Below, piece after piece: positions 48,911 to 58,816 of a stretch of DNA of 64,000 nucleotides (its first letter is position 1; each line of letters starts with the position of its first letter). Location: positions 1-64,000 of the forward strand of contig NZ_JNXC01000036.1 in NCBI RefSeq assembly GCF_000716595.1, written 5' to 3'. The translations under genes were made by a program, and so were the position numbers. A model generated the notes under the pieces. It was not told the DNA's origin, ran no database searches, and was given only the letters and a program-made list of their open reading frames with translations. Source of the stretch: Saccharothrix sp. NRRL B-16314 (lineage in GTDB: Bacteria > Actinomycetota > Actinomycetes > Mycobacteriales > Pseudonocardiaceae).

Positions 48911-49741
48911 GTGACAGCCGCCGAAGCGGCGGGTGGGCTGACCGGGGTGCGCGCGGTCGGGGCGCGGCGGTTGGGCGGCGACGTGTGGGAAGTCGACCTG
49001 GCCGACGGTGACCTGGTGGTGGCCAAGCGGCACGACGACCCGGACGCGGTGTCGGCCGAGGCGGCGTCCTTGGCGTGGTTGGCCGAGCCGGCAGGACCGC
49101 CGGTGCCGAGGGTGCGCGGCCACCGGGGGCACTGGCTGGTGCTGGACCGGGTGGAGCGCGGCCGACCAACACCGAGTGCTGCCGAGGAGTTCGGGCGTCG
49201 GCTCGCCGCCCTGCACGCGACGGGCGCGCCCGCGTTCGGCGCTCCCCCGCCCCACGGGCCGGTGAACGCGGCGATCGGGCTCGCACCGATGCGGAACACC
49301 CCGTCCGCGACCTGGGCGGACTGGTTCAAGGAGCACCGGATCGCCTACTACGCCCGCCTCGCCGTGGACGCGGGCGCGTTGACCGCCCGAGAAGCCCGGA
49401 TCTTCGACGCCGTGGCGGTCGAGGCCCCCGACGAGCCACCGGCCCGGCTGCACGGCGACCTCTGGAACGGCAACGTGCACTGGGCCGCCGACGGCCGCGC
49501 CTGGCTCATCGACCCCGCCGCCCACGGCGGTCACCGGGAGAGCGACCTGGCCATGCTCGCCCTGTTCGGCTGCCCCCACCTGGACCGCGTCCTCGCCGCC
49601 TACGACGAGGCGGCACCGCTCGGCGACGGCTGGCGCGGCCGGTTCCCGCTGCACCAGCTCTTCCCGGTGCTCGTCCACGCTGCGCTGTTCGGCCGTGGTT
49701 ACGCACAACAGGCGTTGTCCACGGCACGTTCGCTGACATGA
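48911..49741 (+). CDS. Fructosamine-kinase-family protein
   Basis: 276 residues. Kinase-like fold with the catalytic loop LHGDLWNGNV and metal-binding IDPAAHGG, plus VAKRHDD as the ATP-binding lysine region, all typical of fructosamine-3-kinase/aminoglycoside-phosphotransferase relatives. It probably phosphorylates glycated amines to repair proteins or metabolites. It follows ptpA by 28 bp, and the next gene overlaps its stop (ATGA). Confidence 0.9.
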   Translation: MTAAEAAGGLTGVRAVGARRLGGDVWEVDLADGDLVVAKRHDDPDAVSAEAASLAWLAEPAGPPVPRVRGHRGHWLVLDRVERGRPTPSAAEEFGRRLAALHATGAPAFGAPPPHGPVNAAIGLAPMRNTPSATWADWFKEHRIAYYARLAVDAGALTAREARIFDAVAVEAPDEPPARLHGDLWNGNVHWAADGRAWLIDPAAHGGHRESDLAMLALFGCPHLDRVLAAYDEAAPLGDGWRGRFPLHQLFPVLVHAALFGRGYAQQALSTARSLT

Positions 49742-50313
49742 TGTCGCACATGGGGATCAAGGCGTTCGACCGCGACGACTGGCGGTGGCTCAACGAGCCC
49801 CGCGCCTGGAGCGACCAGGACGGGCTGAGCATCACCAGCGACCCGGACTCCGACTTCTGGCGGACCACGCACTACGGCTACGTCCGCGACAGCGGGCACG
49901 TGCTCGGGGTGCCGCTGACCGGCGACTTCACCATCGTGGCCTCGTTCACCGCCGACTACGCCGCCCAGTACGACCAGGCCGGCATCGCGCTGTGGGTCGA
50001 CGGCCGGAACTGGATCAAGGCGGGCGTCGAGCTGGTGGACGACGAGTTCCAGGTCAGCACGGTCGTCACGCGCGACGTGTCGGACTGGTCCGTGGTGCCC
50101 GGCGGGCCGGTGCAGCGGGCGACGATCTCCGCCGTGCGCGAGGGCGACGCGGTGACCGTCCGCTACGGCATGGGTGACGCCGAGCCGACCACGATGCTGC
50201 GCCTCGCCTACTTCCCGCCCGAGGTGGAGGCGCTGGTCGGGGTGATGGCGGCGGCACCGACCGGCCCCGGTTTCACCACGCGATTCGACCGGGTGCAGGT
50301 CACAACGGCCTAG
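49738..50313 (+). CDS. DUF1349 (concanavalin-like) protein
   Basis: 191 residues, no signal peptide. The beta-rich fold shows FTIVASFTADYAAQYDQAGI, WIKAGVELVDD and TTRFDRVQV, typical of DUF1349 proteins, which have a lectin-like jelly roll and are often linked to sugar metabolism. Start ATG 49738 overlaps the kinase stop (ATGA); a second ATG directly follows. Coupling suggests a joint role in handling glycated compounds. Confidence 0.85.
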   Translation: MMSHMGIKAFDRDDWRWLNEPRAWSDQDGLSITSDPDSDFWRTTHYGYVRDSGHVLGVPLTGDFTIVASFTADYAAQYDQAGIALWVDGRNWIKAGVELVDDEFQVSTVVTRDVSDWSVVPGGPVQRATISAVREGDAVTVRYGMGDAEPTTMLRLAYFPPEVEALVGVMAAAPTGPGFTTRFDRVQVTTA

Positions 50314-50329
50314 GGCTTACCGTGGTCAC

Positions 50330-51142
50330 GTGCGGTTGAAGTTCCTGTTGCAACCCGGCTGGCTGGCCTTGACGCTGGTGGTCTGGGTGTTCGCGGGCGC
50401 GTGCTTCACGCTGCTCGCACCGTGGCAGTTCAGCCGCGACGTGGAGCGCGAGGCGCAAAACAGCGCGGTCACCTCGTCCGTCCGCACCGATCCGGTGCCC
50501 GTCACCACGCTGCTCGACCGGCCGAACGCCGACGTCGAGTGGCGGCGCGTCACGCTGACCGGCCGCTACCTGCCCGAGGGGCAGGCCGTGGCACGGCTGC
50601 GGACCGTCCAGGGCGAGGCGGCGTTCGAGGTGCTGACCCCGTTCCAGCTGACCGGTGGTCCGATCGTGCTGGTCGACCGGGGCTACGTGCGGCCCGTCAA
50701 CGGCATCAAGGTGCCCGGGTTGAAGCCCGTGCCGACCGACGAGGTGACCCTGGTCGCGTTGGTCCGGCGTGAGGAGTCGGACCAGCGCGAGGCGTTCCAG
50801 GAGGACCAGCACCGCCAGGTGTACTCGGTGAACGCGGCCGTGGTCGGGCGCGCGGCGGGGCTGGACATCCGGCCGGGCTACTTCCAGCTCACCGAGGGCC
50901 AGCCCGGCGTCGAGGAGTCGTTGCCGCTGCCGAAGCTCGACGCGGGGCCGTTCTTCTCCTACGCGTTGCAGTGGATCGCGTTCGGCGCGATGGCGCTCGG
51001 CGGCTGGCTGTACTTCACCGTCCGCGAGGTCCGGCCCGGCGGCGCGCTGGACGACCGCGACCGGGACCAGGGCAAGACCAAGGTCAGGCGGAAGTCCGTC
51101 GCCGAGCAGCTCGCCGAAGACGAGGCCGCACCAGCGCGATGA
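50330..51142 (+). CDS. SURF1-family cytochrome oxidase assembly protein
   Basis: 270 residues. Two membrane helices (about residues 11-30 and 212-230) enclose the extracytoplasmic domain, with GPFFSYALQWIAFGAMAL being the SURF1 signature before the second helix. It helps assemble cytochrome c oxidase. TACCGT ends 6 nt before the GTG, which indicates a leaderless message. Its 3' end overlaps the convergent cobD gene by 59 bp. Confidence 0.93.
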   Translation: MRLKFLLQPGWLALTLVVWVFAGACFTLLAPWQFSRDVEREAQNSAVTSSVRTDPVPVTTLLDRPNADVEWRRVTLTGRYLPEGQAVARLRTVQGEAAFEVLTPFQLTGGPIVLVDRGYVRPVNGIKVPGLKPVPTDEVTLVALVRREESDQREAFQEDQHRQVYSVNAAVVGRAAGLDIRPGYFQLTEGQPGVEESLPLPKLDAGPFFSYALQWIAFGAMALGGWLYFTVREVRPGGALDDRDRDQGKTKVRRKSVAEQLAEDEAAPAR

Positions 51143-52052
51143 CCGCGGTCACGGCCGCCGCCGAGGCGCCGACGACCCGGGACAGCTCCACCGCCCGCGT
51201 CACGTGGCCCGCGTCGGGGTTGCGGCCGTGGCCGAGCACCGGCCGGTCCTCCGCGCCGTGCGCGTACACGGTCCGCCCACCCAGCCGGACCTCCAACGCC
51301 CCCGCGAACGCCGCCTCCACCTGACCCGCGTTGGGGCTGGGGTGCGCCGCCGCGTCGCGTCGCCACGTCCGCCAAGCCTCACCCGCGGACCCGCCGACGA
51401 CCGGCGCGCCCGCCGTCGTGAGCAGTGCCGCCAGCCGTGACGGCACGAGGTTCGCCACGTCGTCCAACCGGGCCGCCGACCAGCCGAACCGCAGGTAGCG
51501 CTCGTTGCGGTGGCCGACCATGGCGTCCAGGGTGTTCGCCGCGCGGTAGCCGAGCAGACCGGGCACGCCCGCGACCGCTCCCCAGAAGAGCGGGGCCACC
51601 ACCGCGTCGGACGTGTTCTCCGCCACGGACTCGACGGTCGCCTTCGCCAGGCCCAGCGTGTCCAGCTTGCGCGGCTCACGCCCGCACAGGTTGGGCAAAC
51701 GATTGCGCGCCGCTTCGAGGTCGCCGCCGTCCAGCTCGCGGCCCATCGCGGTGCCCTCGTCGGCCAACGACGACCCGCCGAGCACGATCCACGTCGCCGC
51801 GGCCGTGGTCAGGGCCTGCGCCACCTGGCTGCGCCGGCCCAGCCGTTCCACCGCGACACCGGCCAGCACGGTGCCGCCGACCAGCGCCACCGTGTGCGCG
51901 ACCCCCGCCGCCTTGTGGTCGCGGTGCAGCTTGCGCTCCAGCGCCGCCGCAGCCCGCCCGAATCCCGCTACCGGGTGATACTTCCGGGGGTCGCCGAACA
52001 CCGCGTCGGCGGCCACGCCCAGCACCAACCCCACCGCCCGCCCCAGACTCAC
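51084..52052 (-). CDS. cobD: Adenosylcobinamide-phosphate synthase (CobD/CbiB)
   Basis: 322 residues, several membrane helices. Conserved DAVFGDPRKYHPVAGFGR at the start, TVESVAENTSDAVVAPLFW in the centre and SPNAGQVEAAFAGAL near the end define the family. It attaches the aminopropanol (or its phosphate) arm to cobyric acid. Start GTG 52052; the Wadjet-like operon begins 51 bp away on the other strand. Confidence 0.95.
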   Translation of the reverse strand: MSLGRAVGLVLGVAADAVFGDPRKYHPVAGFGRAAAALERKLHRDHKAAGVAHTVALVGGTVLAGVAVERLGRRSQVAQALTTAAATWIVLGGSSLADEGTAMGRELDGGDLEAARNRLPNLCGREPRKLDTLGLAKATVESVAENTSDAVVAPLFWGAVAGVPGLLGYRAANTLDAMVGHRNERYLRFGWSAARLDDVANLVPSRLAALLTTAGAPVVGGSAGEAWRTWRRDAAAHPSPNAGQVEAAFAGALEVRLGGRTVYAHGAEDRPVLGHGRNPDAGHVTRAVELSRVVGASAAAVTAVIALVRPRLRRAARRRTSA

Positions 52053-52103
52053 ACCGGCACGGTAGCCCGCAGGTGTCGGACCGCCGCATTAGGGTGGCCC
52101 ACC

Positions 52104-53585
52104 GTGGAACCAGCCGGCCGCCTCAAGCTCTACGCCTACCTGGACGCGCGCGACCACCAGCGCACGTACCTGGCGATCATGCGGCTGTTCACCTCGACAC
52201 TGCTGGCCGACCTGTCCGCGGGCGAGGTCGCGGGCGCCCTGGCCGGCGCCGAGCGCGAGGGCCGGGTCGAGCCGGGCGAGTCGCGCATCGAGAACGTGAT
52301 CAACCGGCTCCGGCAGCTGGTCGAGTGGGGCAACCTGGTGCAGGGCCGGCGCGAGGTGGTGGCGTCGAGCATCGCCGAGTTCCAGCACGGCAGCGTGCGC
52401 TACCAGGTCAGCAAGCTCGCGGTCCGGGTGCAGCGCGACGTGGACGAACTGCTGCGCGTGCCCGAGGGCGCGCGGGAGGTGTCCCGGGAGCTGCTGCCCG
52501 CCGTGGAACGCGGTCTGGGCGGGCTGGGGCAGTCGCTGTCGGAGGCGTTGATCAGCGGCGGTCGCCGGCCGCGCGAGGTGCTGGCCGAGCAGGTCACCAC
52601 GCTGTTCCTGCAGCACGCCGAGCTGGCCGCGACCGTGCGCGACTTCTACGCGTACCTGGGTCAGGTCGTGACGCGGCACCACCTGGCGCCGGAGGAGATC
52701 TCGGGGTTCCGGAACCTGCTGGTCGAGTACATCCAGATGGTCGTGGAGGACGTGCTGCGGCACACCCCGGCCATCGCGGACGCCCTGGCGCGGGTGAACT
52801 CGGCGCGGTCCGAGCTGCTGCGGCTCCTGGGCCGCGCCGACCTCGGCGAGCAGGTCGAACGAGCGCGCGGGCGGTCCGCCGAGGACTGGCAGGAGCTGAC
52901 GGACTGGTTCGTGGACCGGCCCGGCCGGCCGAGCCAGGTGACGGCGTTGCGCGAGGCCACCGCGCGGGCGATCGGGTCGCTGCTGGCCAGCGTGAAGCGG
53001 GCCACGTCCGGCGGCGGGCTGCTGCCGAGCCGCCGGGCCGAGCTGCTGAAGCTGGCGTCGTGGTTCGACTCCGGGTCCCGGGCGCAGGCCAACGAGCTGT
53101 ACGCGGCGGCGTTCGGGCTCTACTCCGCGCGGCACGTCTCGCCGGCGCCCGAGCACGACAGCGACAACGAGCGCACGCCGTGGCGGGACGGTCCGGTGGT
53201 CGACGTCACCGTGAGCGTGCGCAGCCGCAGTGATCGCGGCGCGCGGGGGCGGGCGTCGCGGATCCTGGACGACCCGATGACCGAGCAGTCGTTGCTGGCC
53301 GAGGCGCGGGAGGCGGACGAACGGCGGGCCGCGTCGGTGGCGGAGCTGGCCGCGGCGGCGCCCCGGTTGGCCGAGACGACGTTGTCCGGTGAGGCCCTGG
53401 GCGTGTTGTGCGAGCTGCTGACGCTGGCCATGGCGCAGCGGGACACGGCGTTCGACCCGGGTTCGGCCACCGACCCGGTGCGCGGCCTGCGGGTCACCGT
53501 CGCGCACGCCCGAGGCCGGGAGACCCGCATCCGGTCGGCCGCGGGCACCCTGACCCTGCACGACTCGACGTTGGTGCTCGACTGA
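52104..53585 (+). CDS. jetA: Wadjet type III JetA (TIGR02677/DUF2397 family)
   Basis: 493 residues from GTG 52104, with AGGGTGG in front. Family blocks are YLAIMRLFTSTL near residue 25, LRQLVEWGNLVQG at ~70 and SIAEFQHGSVRYQVS, followed by a long helical body and a small C-terminal domain. In Wadjet, JetA is the kleisin-like subunit bridging the two JetC heads of an SMC-type loop-extruding complex that finds small closed circular DNA. Coupled to jetB by TGATG. TAGGGT upstream could instead be a -10 element of a near-leaderless message. Confidence 0.9.
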   Translation: MEPAGRLKLYAYLDARDHQRTYLAIMRLFTSTLLADLSAGEVAGALAGAEREGRVEPGESRIENVINRLRQLVEWGNLVQGRREVVASSIAEFQHGSVRYQVSKLAVRVQRDVDELLRVPEGAREVSRELLPAVERGLGGLGQSLSEALISGGRRPREVLAEQVTTLFLQHAELAATVRDFYAYLGQVVTRHHLAPEEISGFRNLLVEYIQMVVEDVLRHTPAIADALARVNSARSELLRLLGRADLGEQVERARGRSAEDWQELTDWFVDRPGRPSQVTALREATARAIGSLLASVKRATSGGGLLPSRRAELLKLASWFDSGSRAQANELYAAAFGLYSARHVSPAPEHDSDNERTPWRDGPVVDVTVSVRSRSDRGARGRASRILDDPMTEQSLLAEAREADERRAASVAELAAAAPRLAETTLSGEALGVLCELLTLAMAQRDTAFDPGSATDPVRGLRVTVAHARGRETRIRSAAGTLTLHDSTLVLD

Positions 53586-54751
53586 TGTTCGACGACCTCT
53601 CCGAGATCGACGCGGCGAACGCGGTGCGGTGCGCCCGCACCCTGCTGCGCCGGCCGTTGCTGCGCGCGGACGGCCCGGACGGCGAGCTGCTGTCGCTGGT
53701 CTACCGGCACCGGGCCGCGTTGCAGGACCTGTTCGCCCGGACGCTCGGGTACCGGCTGGCGGTGGAGCGGCGGTTCGCCCGGCTCTACAAGTCCGGGCCG
53801 GGCGCCGACGACTCCCGCGGCGTGCTCGGCATGTCACCGCGCGGGTACGCGTACGTGGCGTTGACGATGGCGGTGCTGACCGGGGTCGGCCGGCAGACGC
53901 TGCTGTCGCGGCTGGTGGCGGACATCCGCGCGGCGGCGGCGGAGGCCGGGATCACCGTCGTGGACGACGTGGCGGACCGGCGCGCGTTGACGGCGGCGTT
54001 GCGGCACCTGGTGTCGCTGGGCGTGCTGCACGAGACCGAGGGCACGGTGGACGCGCAGGCCGAGGCGTTGATCACCATCGACACGGACCTGCTCGGGCAG
54101 CTGCTCACCGGTCCGGTGGCCGAGGCGACGTCGCCCGATCAGCTGGTGGCGCTGGCCGCCCGGCCGGGTCCGCGCGGTGTCGAGCACGCGGTGCGGCGCA
54201 AGCTGGTGGAGAACCCGGTGGTGCTGTACGCGGACCTGCCGGCCGAGCAGGCGGACTGGCTGCGGCGCAACCAGCGCAAGGAGTCCGCGCTGCTGGAGAC
54301 GTGCTTCGGGCTCCACACCGAGTGCCGGGTGGAAGGCGTGCTGGCCGCCGACCCGGAGGACTACCTGACGGACCTGTACTTCCCCGGCACGTCCACGGTC
54401 GCGCGGATCGCGTTGCTGGCGCTGCCCGAGCTGCTGTCCGCGGACCCGCGCCCCGACGGCCGGCACGCGGTCGAGCGCGCGGAGTTGCGGTCGGTGTGCG
54501 AGCAGTTGGTGGAGGACTACCCTGCCGCGTGGTCGAAGCAGTTCACCGAGGACCTGGACCGGCTGACCGACGAGGTGCTGGAACTGCTGCGCCGCATGGG
54601 GTTGGCGGTGCCAGGGGATGACGGGTGGCTGCTCAACGCCGCCGCGCACCGCTGGATACCGCAGCCCGACGGCGATCCGGAACGGGAAGCGGAGCCCGTC
54701 GTCGTCCCCGAAGTGCCGAGCTGGTCGTTGTTCGATGAGGAGACCGCGTGA
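53585..54751 (+). CDS. jetB: Wadjet type III JetB (TIGR02678/DUF2398 family)
   Basis: 388 residues. Motifs are RCARTLLRRPLLRADGPD at the start, LGYRLAVERRFARLYK, RGYAYVALTMAVL and VGRQTLLSRLV, fitting TIGR02678. JetB is the winged-helix KITE-like subunit that binds the kleisin. ATG 53585 overlaps the jetA stop, and its own stop overlaps jetC (GTGA), so the three are made in fixed order and probably fixed ratio. Confidence 0.92.
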   Translation: MFDDLSEIDAANAVRCARTLLRRPLLRADGPDGELLSLVYRHRAALQDLFARTLGYRLAVERRFARLYKSGPGADDSRGVLGMSPRGYAYVALTMAVLTGVGRQTLLSRLVADIRAAAAEAGITVVDDVADRRALTAALRHLVSLGVLHETEGTVDAQAEALITIDTDLLGQLLTGPVAEATSPDQLVALAARPGPRGVEHAVRRKLVENPVVLYADLPAEQADWLRRNQRKESALLETCFGLHTECRVEGVLAADPEDYLTDLYFPGTSTVARIALLALPELLSADPRPDGRHAVERAELRSVCEQLVEDYPAAWSKQFTEDLDRLTDEVLELLRRMGLAVPGDDGWLLNAAAHRWIPQPDGDPEREAEPVVVPEVPSWSLFDEETA

Positions 54752-57700
54752 ACAGGTGGCGGCTGCACAGGGGCGGCATCGTCAACATCTGGCAGTACAC
54801 CGAGCAGTCGTTCGACTTCTCCGGTGGGCGCGCGATCTTCCAGGGCACCAACGGGTCCGGCAAGTCGCGCACGCTGGAGCTGCTGCTGCCGCTGTGCCTG
54901 GACGGCGACCTGCGGCAGGTCGGCTCCAAGGGCTTCGACACGGTGTCGCTGCGGCGGCTCATGCTGGACGACTACGACGGCGGGCCGAACCGCATCGGGT
55001 ACGCGTGGGTCGAGCTGGAACGCGAGGGCGAGTTCCTGACGTGCGGGTTGGGCGTGAAGGCGTCCAAGACGTCGCAGGCGATCACCGACTCGTGGCGGTT
55101 CATCACGCCCCTGCGAGTGGGGCACGACCTGGCGCTGGTGGGCGCGGAGCGGACGCCGCTGGGCCCGGTGCAGCTGCGCGACCTGGTCGGCGCGGACTGC
55201 GTGCTGGAGGAGGCCGCGTTCCGGGCTCGCGTGGCGGAGACCGTGTACGGCGTGCCCGCGGCCCGGTACGGCGACCTCCTGCACCTCCAGCGGACGCTGC
55301 GCAACCCGGACGTCGGGCTGAAGGTGCTGGAAGGGCAGCTGGAGCAGATCCTGTCCGACGCGCTGCCGCCGTTGGACCAGGTGATGGTGGAGCAGCTGGC
55401 GACGTCGTTCGACGACCTGGAGTCGATCCGGGAGAACATCACCCGGCTGTCGTCGGCGGACGCGGCGCTGGGGACGTTCCTCAAGACGTACTCCGACTAC
55501 GCGTTCGGCGGTTTGCGCACGGCGGCCGAGCGGTTGGGCTCGGCCGAGGACGGGGTGCGGAAGCTGGAACGGGCGTCGGCTCGGCTGTCGGCGTCCTTGA
55601 CCGGGTCGCTGGCGGCCCGTGCGGCGGCGGAGCAGTCGCTGTCGGAGCTGGAAGCCGGTGAGCAGCGGGCCGAGGAGACCATCGGCGCGCTGAAGGAGCT
55701 GCCCGCGTTCCGGGATCTCCAGGACTTGCAGACGCGCGAGAAGCTGGTGGCGGAGAAGCGTTCGTCGGCCGTGGCGGCGTTGGACATGGCGAACAAGCAG
55801 CGGTTGCAGGAGGACGGCGCGGTCGACGGCGTGCTGCGGCTGTTGCGGCGGCTGGCCGAGGACCTGGGCTCGGCGGAGGAGCTGGTGGAGCCGCTGCGCC
55901 ACCACCTGCGCGCGGCCGGCCTCTCCCCCGCGGCGGTGCCGGACGTCCCCCGGGTGTCCACTTTGGACGCCATGGTGCGGACGGAGTCGGTGCGGGCCAA
56001 GCCTGATCCGGAAGCCGAGCCGCTGCCGATCGAACGCCGCGTGCCGCCGGCGTTGGACGAGCAGGGGTTGGACGAGCCGGCGTTGGACGACCTCGTGTCG
56101 CGCACGTCGTCGATCGCGTCTTCGGCACGGCAGCGGGGTGCCCTGGCGCTCGCGCTGGCCGCGCAGGCGGCTGAGCTGGACACCGCGCAACGCCAGGTGG
56201 ACGCCCTCCAGCTGACCGCGCGGGACGCGCAGCGCGCGGCCACGGAGGCGGCGGCGTTGCGCAACCAGGAGGCGCAGGAGCTGGCCGAGGTCGCGCAGGC
56301 GTGGCTGGCGGACGTGGAGGCCTGGCAGGACGCCGGGCCGACCCGGCCGGAAGGCGGGCTGGCGCTGCCCGCGTCGGTGGACCCGTCCACGGCGCGGGCG
56401 TTGGCCGGTGCGGCTCGTGAGTGGGTCGGGCCCCTGGTGACGGCGGCGCGGGAGCGCGCGCACGCGATCGGGCAGCGGAACGCCGAGCTGAGCCGGACCA
56501 TCGACGCGCGGGACGCCGAGTTGACCGGCCTCCGGTCGGGCACGGCGCAGGCGCCCGCGCGGGGGCGTTTCGTGGCGGCCGACCGTGATCCGTCGACCGG
56601 GGCGCCGTTCTACCGGCTGGTGGACTTCCAGGCGGGCGTGGACGTGGAGCAGCGCGCCGGACTGGAGGCGGCCCTCGAAGCGTCCGGGCTGTTGGACGCG
56701 TGGGTCGGGCCGACCGGGGCGGTGGACGGCGATGTCGTCGCCGTCGCGGCCGACCCCGTGGACGGACCGTCGCTGGCGTCGGTCCTGGTGCCCACGGTCG
56801 AGCCCGACTCGCCGGTGTCCCCTTCGGTGGTCGCCGGCCTGCTCGCGTCGGTGTCGCTCGACCGGGGCGCGTTCGCGGTGTCCGTCGACGGCCGGTGGCA
56901 GGCGGGCGTGCTGACGGGCGGCTGGCGCAAGGAGATGGCCGAGTTCATCGGCGCCGGCGCGAGGGAAGCGGCCCGGCAGCGGCGGATCGGCGAGCTGGAG
57001 GACGAGCTGTCGGCGTTGCGGGCCGACCTGGGCGTCGCGGCGGCCGACCTGCTGGCGGCACGCGGTCTGGTCGAGGAGTGGGAGCAGTACGTCGACCGGT
57101 TCCCGTCCGACCGGGACCTGCTCGCGCGGCACGGGCGGCTCCACACGGCGCGGGAGACGGCCGACCGCGCCGCCGCCCACGCGGAGAAGCTGCGGGCCGA
57201 GCTGGAAGCGGCTCAAGCGCGTTACGAGGCGTCACGTGCCGCCGTGGTCCGGCAGGCGGGCGAGGCCGAGCTGCCGGCGGACACGGAAGGGCTCCGGAGC
57301 GCGCAGGGCGACGCGGCCGAGGCCCAGCGCATCGCGGACCGGCTCGGTGACGTGCTGCGCCGTCAGTGCCAGGCCACCGTGCGGGACCTGACCGACGCGA
57401 CGCACCGCTACCACGCGGCCGTGGACGACCGGGTGGCCGCCGAGTCCGAGGCCGAGGCGCGGTGCCGGGACTACGGGACGCAGGCGTCGACCCTGGCCGA
57501 GCTGACCGACGCGATCGGCGGTGAGGCGCGGGAGATCGCCGAGCAGCTGTCCGGTGTGGAGCGTTCACGGGTGCAGATCCGGGCCGACTTGAAGCGGGTG
57601 CGGGAGGACGTCACGTCGGCGCGCGAGGAGGCGGCGAAGCTCAAGGCGCAGATCGAGACGGCGGCGGAGCAGCTGGCGTCGGCGCAGGACGTGTCGGCAC

Positions 57701-58779
57701 GCGCGGCGGAGCACTTCAAGGCGGCGCTCGACGCGCCCGGTGTGCTGGCCGCCGCGCTGCCGGACGGGCCGGTGGACGTGCCGGTGGACGTGCCTTCGGT
57801 GCGCGAAGCCCTGGCCGGGAGCGACCGGCGCGGTGCGGGTGAGGCGACGGTGATCGCCAAGTTGCAGGCGTTGCAGACGTCGTTGGCCGGCAGTCACGAC
57901 ATCACCGCCGACCAGCACGCGGGGCTGCTGACGGTGATGGTCAGCGGTGAGGAAGGCGCCCGGCCGGTCGCGGCGGCGGCGCGGCAGGTGACGACGAAGC
58001 TCGGCGAGCAGCGCGGTCTGCTGGACAGCCAGTACCAGGTGATCTTCGCCGACTACCTGATCCGCGACCTGGCCGAGTGGTTGCGCGGCCAGATCGCGGT
58101 GGCCGAGGACCTGTGCAAGCGGATGAACGGCGTGCTGTCGCGGGCGCGGTCGAGCCAGGGTGTGCACGTCAAGCTGGCGTGGAAGCACTCGGCAGCGCTG
58201 GACGAGGCGACCCGGGACGCGTTGACGCTGGTCCGCTTGCCGTACGCGGAGCGGACGCCGGAGCAGGACGCGACCCTGCGGCGGGTGTTCACGGAGCGGA
58301 TCGAGGAGGAGCGGGACCGGCACAGCGGCAACTACGCGGACGTCCTGTCCCGTGCGCTGGACTACCGGACCTGGCACCAGTTCACCGTGACCGTCGCCGA
58401 CACCGCGCCGGACGGCGGTCCCCGTGAACGCCGGCTGCGGCAGCTGTCGTCCGGTGAGACGCGGTTGATCTCGTACGTGACGCTGTTCGCCGCTGCCGCT
58501 TCGTTCTACGACGCGGTGAGCGGCGACTCGTCGCCGTTGCGCCTGGTGCTGCTGGACGAGGCGTTCGAACGGCTGGACGACCCCACGATCGCCCGCATGC
58601 TGGGTCTCCTGGTCGACCTGGACATGGACTGGGTGATCACCTGGCCGAGCGGCTGGGGCGTCTCCGACAAGATCCCCCGGATGCACATCTACGACGTCCT
58701 CCGCCCCCGCAACGGCCGCGGCGTCGCCTGCACCCAGACCACCTGGGACGGCGCCGCCCTCGACCGCGTCGATCCCTAG
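54748..58779 (+). CDS. jetC: Wadjet type III JetC, SMC/MukB-like ATPase (TIGR02680)
   Basis: 1343 residues. Walker A GTNGSGKS at residues 33-40, long coiled coils at ~270-560 and ~740-1010 around a hinge-like middle, ABC signature LSSGETRLISY near 1233 and Walker B LRLVLLDEAFERLDD near 1270, all intact. It should be the ATP-driven loop-extruding motor of the complex. Start GTG overlaps the jetB stop. The gene is followed by 37 bp and then by the TIR-domain gene instead of a standard jetD. Confidence 0.95.
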   Translation: MNRWRLHRGGIVNIWQYTEQSFDFSGGRAIFQGTNGSGKSRTLELLLPLCLDGDLRQVGSKGFDTVSLRRLMLDDYDGGPNRIGYAWVELEREGEFLTCGLGVKASKTSQAITDSWRFITPLRVGHDLALVGAERTPLGPVQLRDLVGADCVLEEAAFRARVAETVYGVPAARYGDLLHLQRTLRNPDVGLKVLEGQLEQILSDALPPLDQVMVEQLATSFDDLESIRENITRLSSADAALGTFLKTYSDYAFGGLRTAAERLGSAEDGVRKLERASARLSASLTGSLAARAAAEQSLSELEAGEQRAEETIGALKELPAFRDLQDLQTREKLVAEKRSSAVAALDMANKQRLQEDGAVDGVLRLLRRLAEDLGSAEELVEPLRHHLRAAGLSPAAVPDVPRVSTLDAMVRTESVRAKPDPEAEPLPIERRVPPALDEQGLDEPALDDLVSRTSSIASSARQRGALALALAAQAAELDTAQRQVDALQLTARDAQRAATEAAALRNQEAQELAEVAQAWLADVEAWQDAGPTRPEGGLALPASVDPSTARALAGAAREWVGPLVTAARERAHAIGQRNAELSRTIDARDAELTGLRSGTAQAPARGRFVAADRDPSTGAPFYRLVDFQAGVDVEQRAGLEAALEASGLLDAWVGPTGAVDGDVVAVAADPVDGPSLASVLVPTVEPDSPVSPSVVAGLLASVSLDRGAFAVSVDGRWQAGVLTGGWRKEMAEFIGAGAREAARQRRIGELEDELSALRADLGVAAADLLAARGLVEEWEQYVDRFPSDRDLLARHGRLHTARETADRAAAHAEKLRAELEAAQARYEASRAAVVRQAGEAELPADTEGLRSAQGDAAEAQRIADRLGDVLRRQCQATVRDLTDATHRYHAAVDDRVAAESEAEARCRDYGTQASTLAELTDAIGGEAREIAEQLSGVERSRVQIRADLKRVREDVTSAREEAAKLKAQIETAAEQLASAQDVSARAAEHFKAALDAPGVLAAALPDGPVDVPVDVPSVREALAGSDRRGAGEATVIAKLQALQTSLAGSHDITADQHAGLLTVMVSGEEGARPVAAAARQVTTKLGEQRGLLDSQYQVIFADYLIRDLAEWLRGQIAVAEDLCKRMNGVLSRARSSQGVHVKLAWKHSAALDEATRDALTLVRLPYAERTPEQDATLRRVFTERIEEERDRHSGNYADVLSRALDYRTWHQFTVTVADTAPDGGPRERRLRQLSSGETRLISYVTLFAAAASFYDAVSGDSSPLRLVLLDEAFERLDDPTIARMLGLLVDLDMDWVITWPSGWGVSDKIPRMHIYDVLRPRNGRGVACTQTTWDGAALDRVDP

Positions 58780-58816
58780 CCCGGGACCTTTCCCGCCGTC
58801 TCGGTAATGTCGGCAA

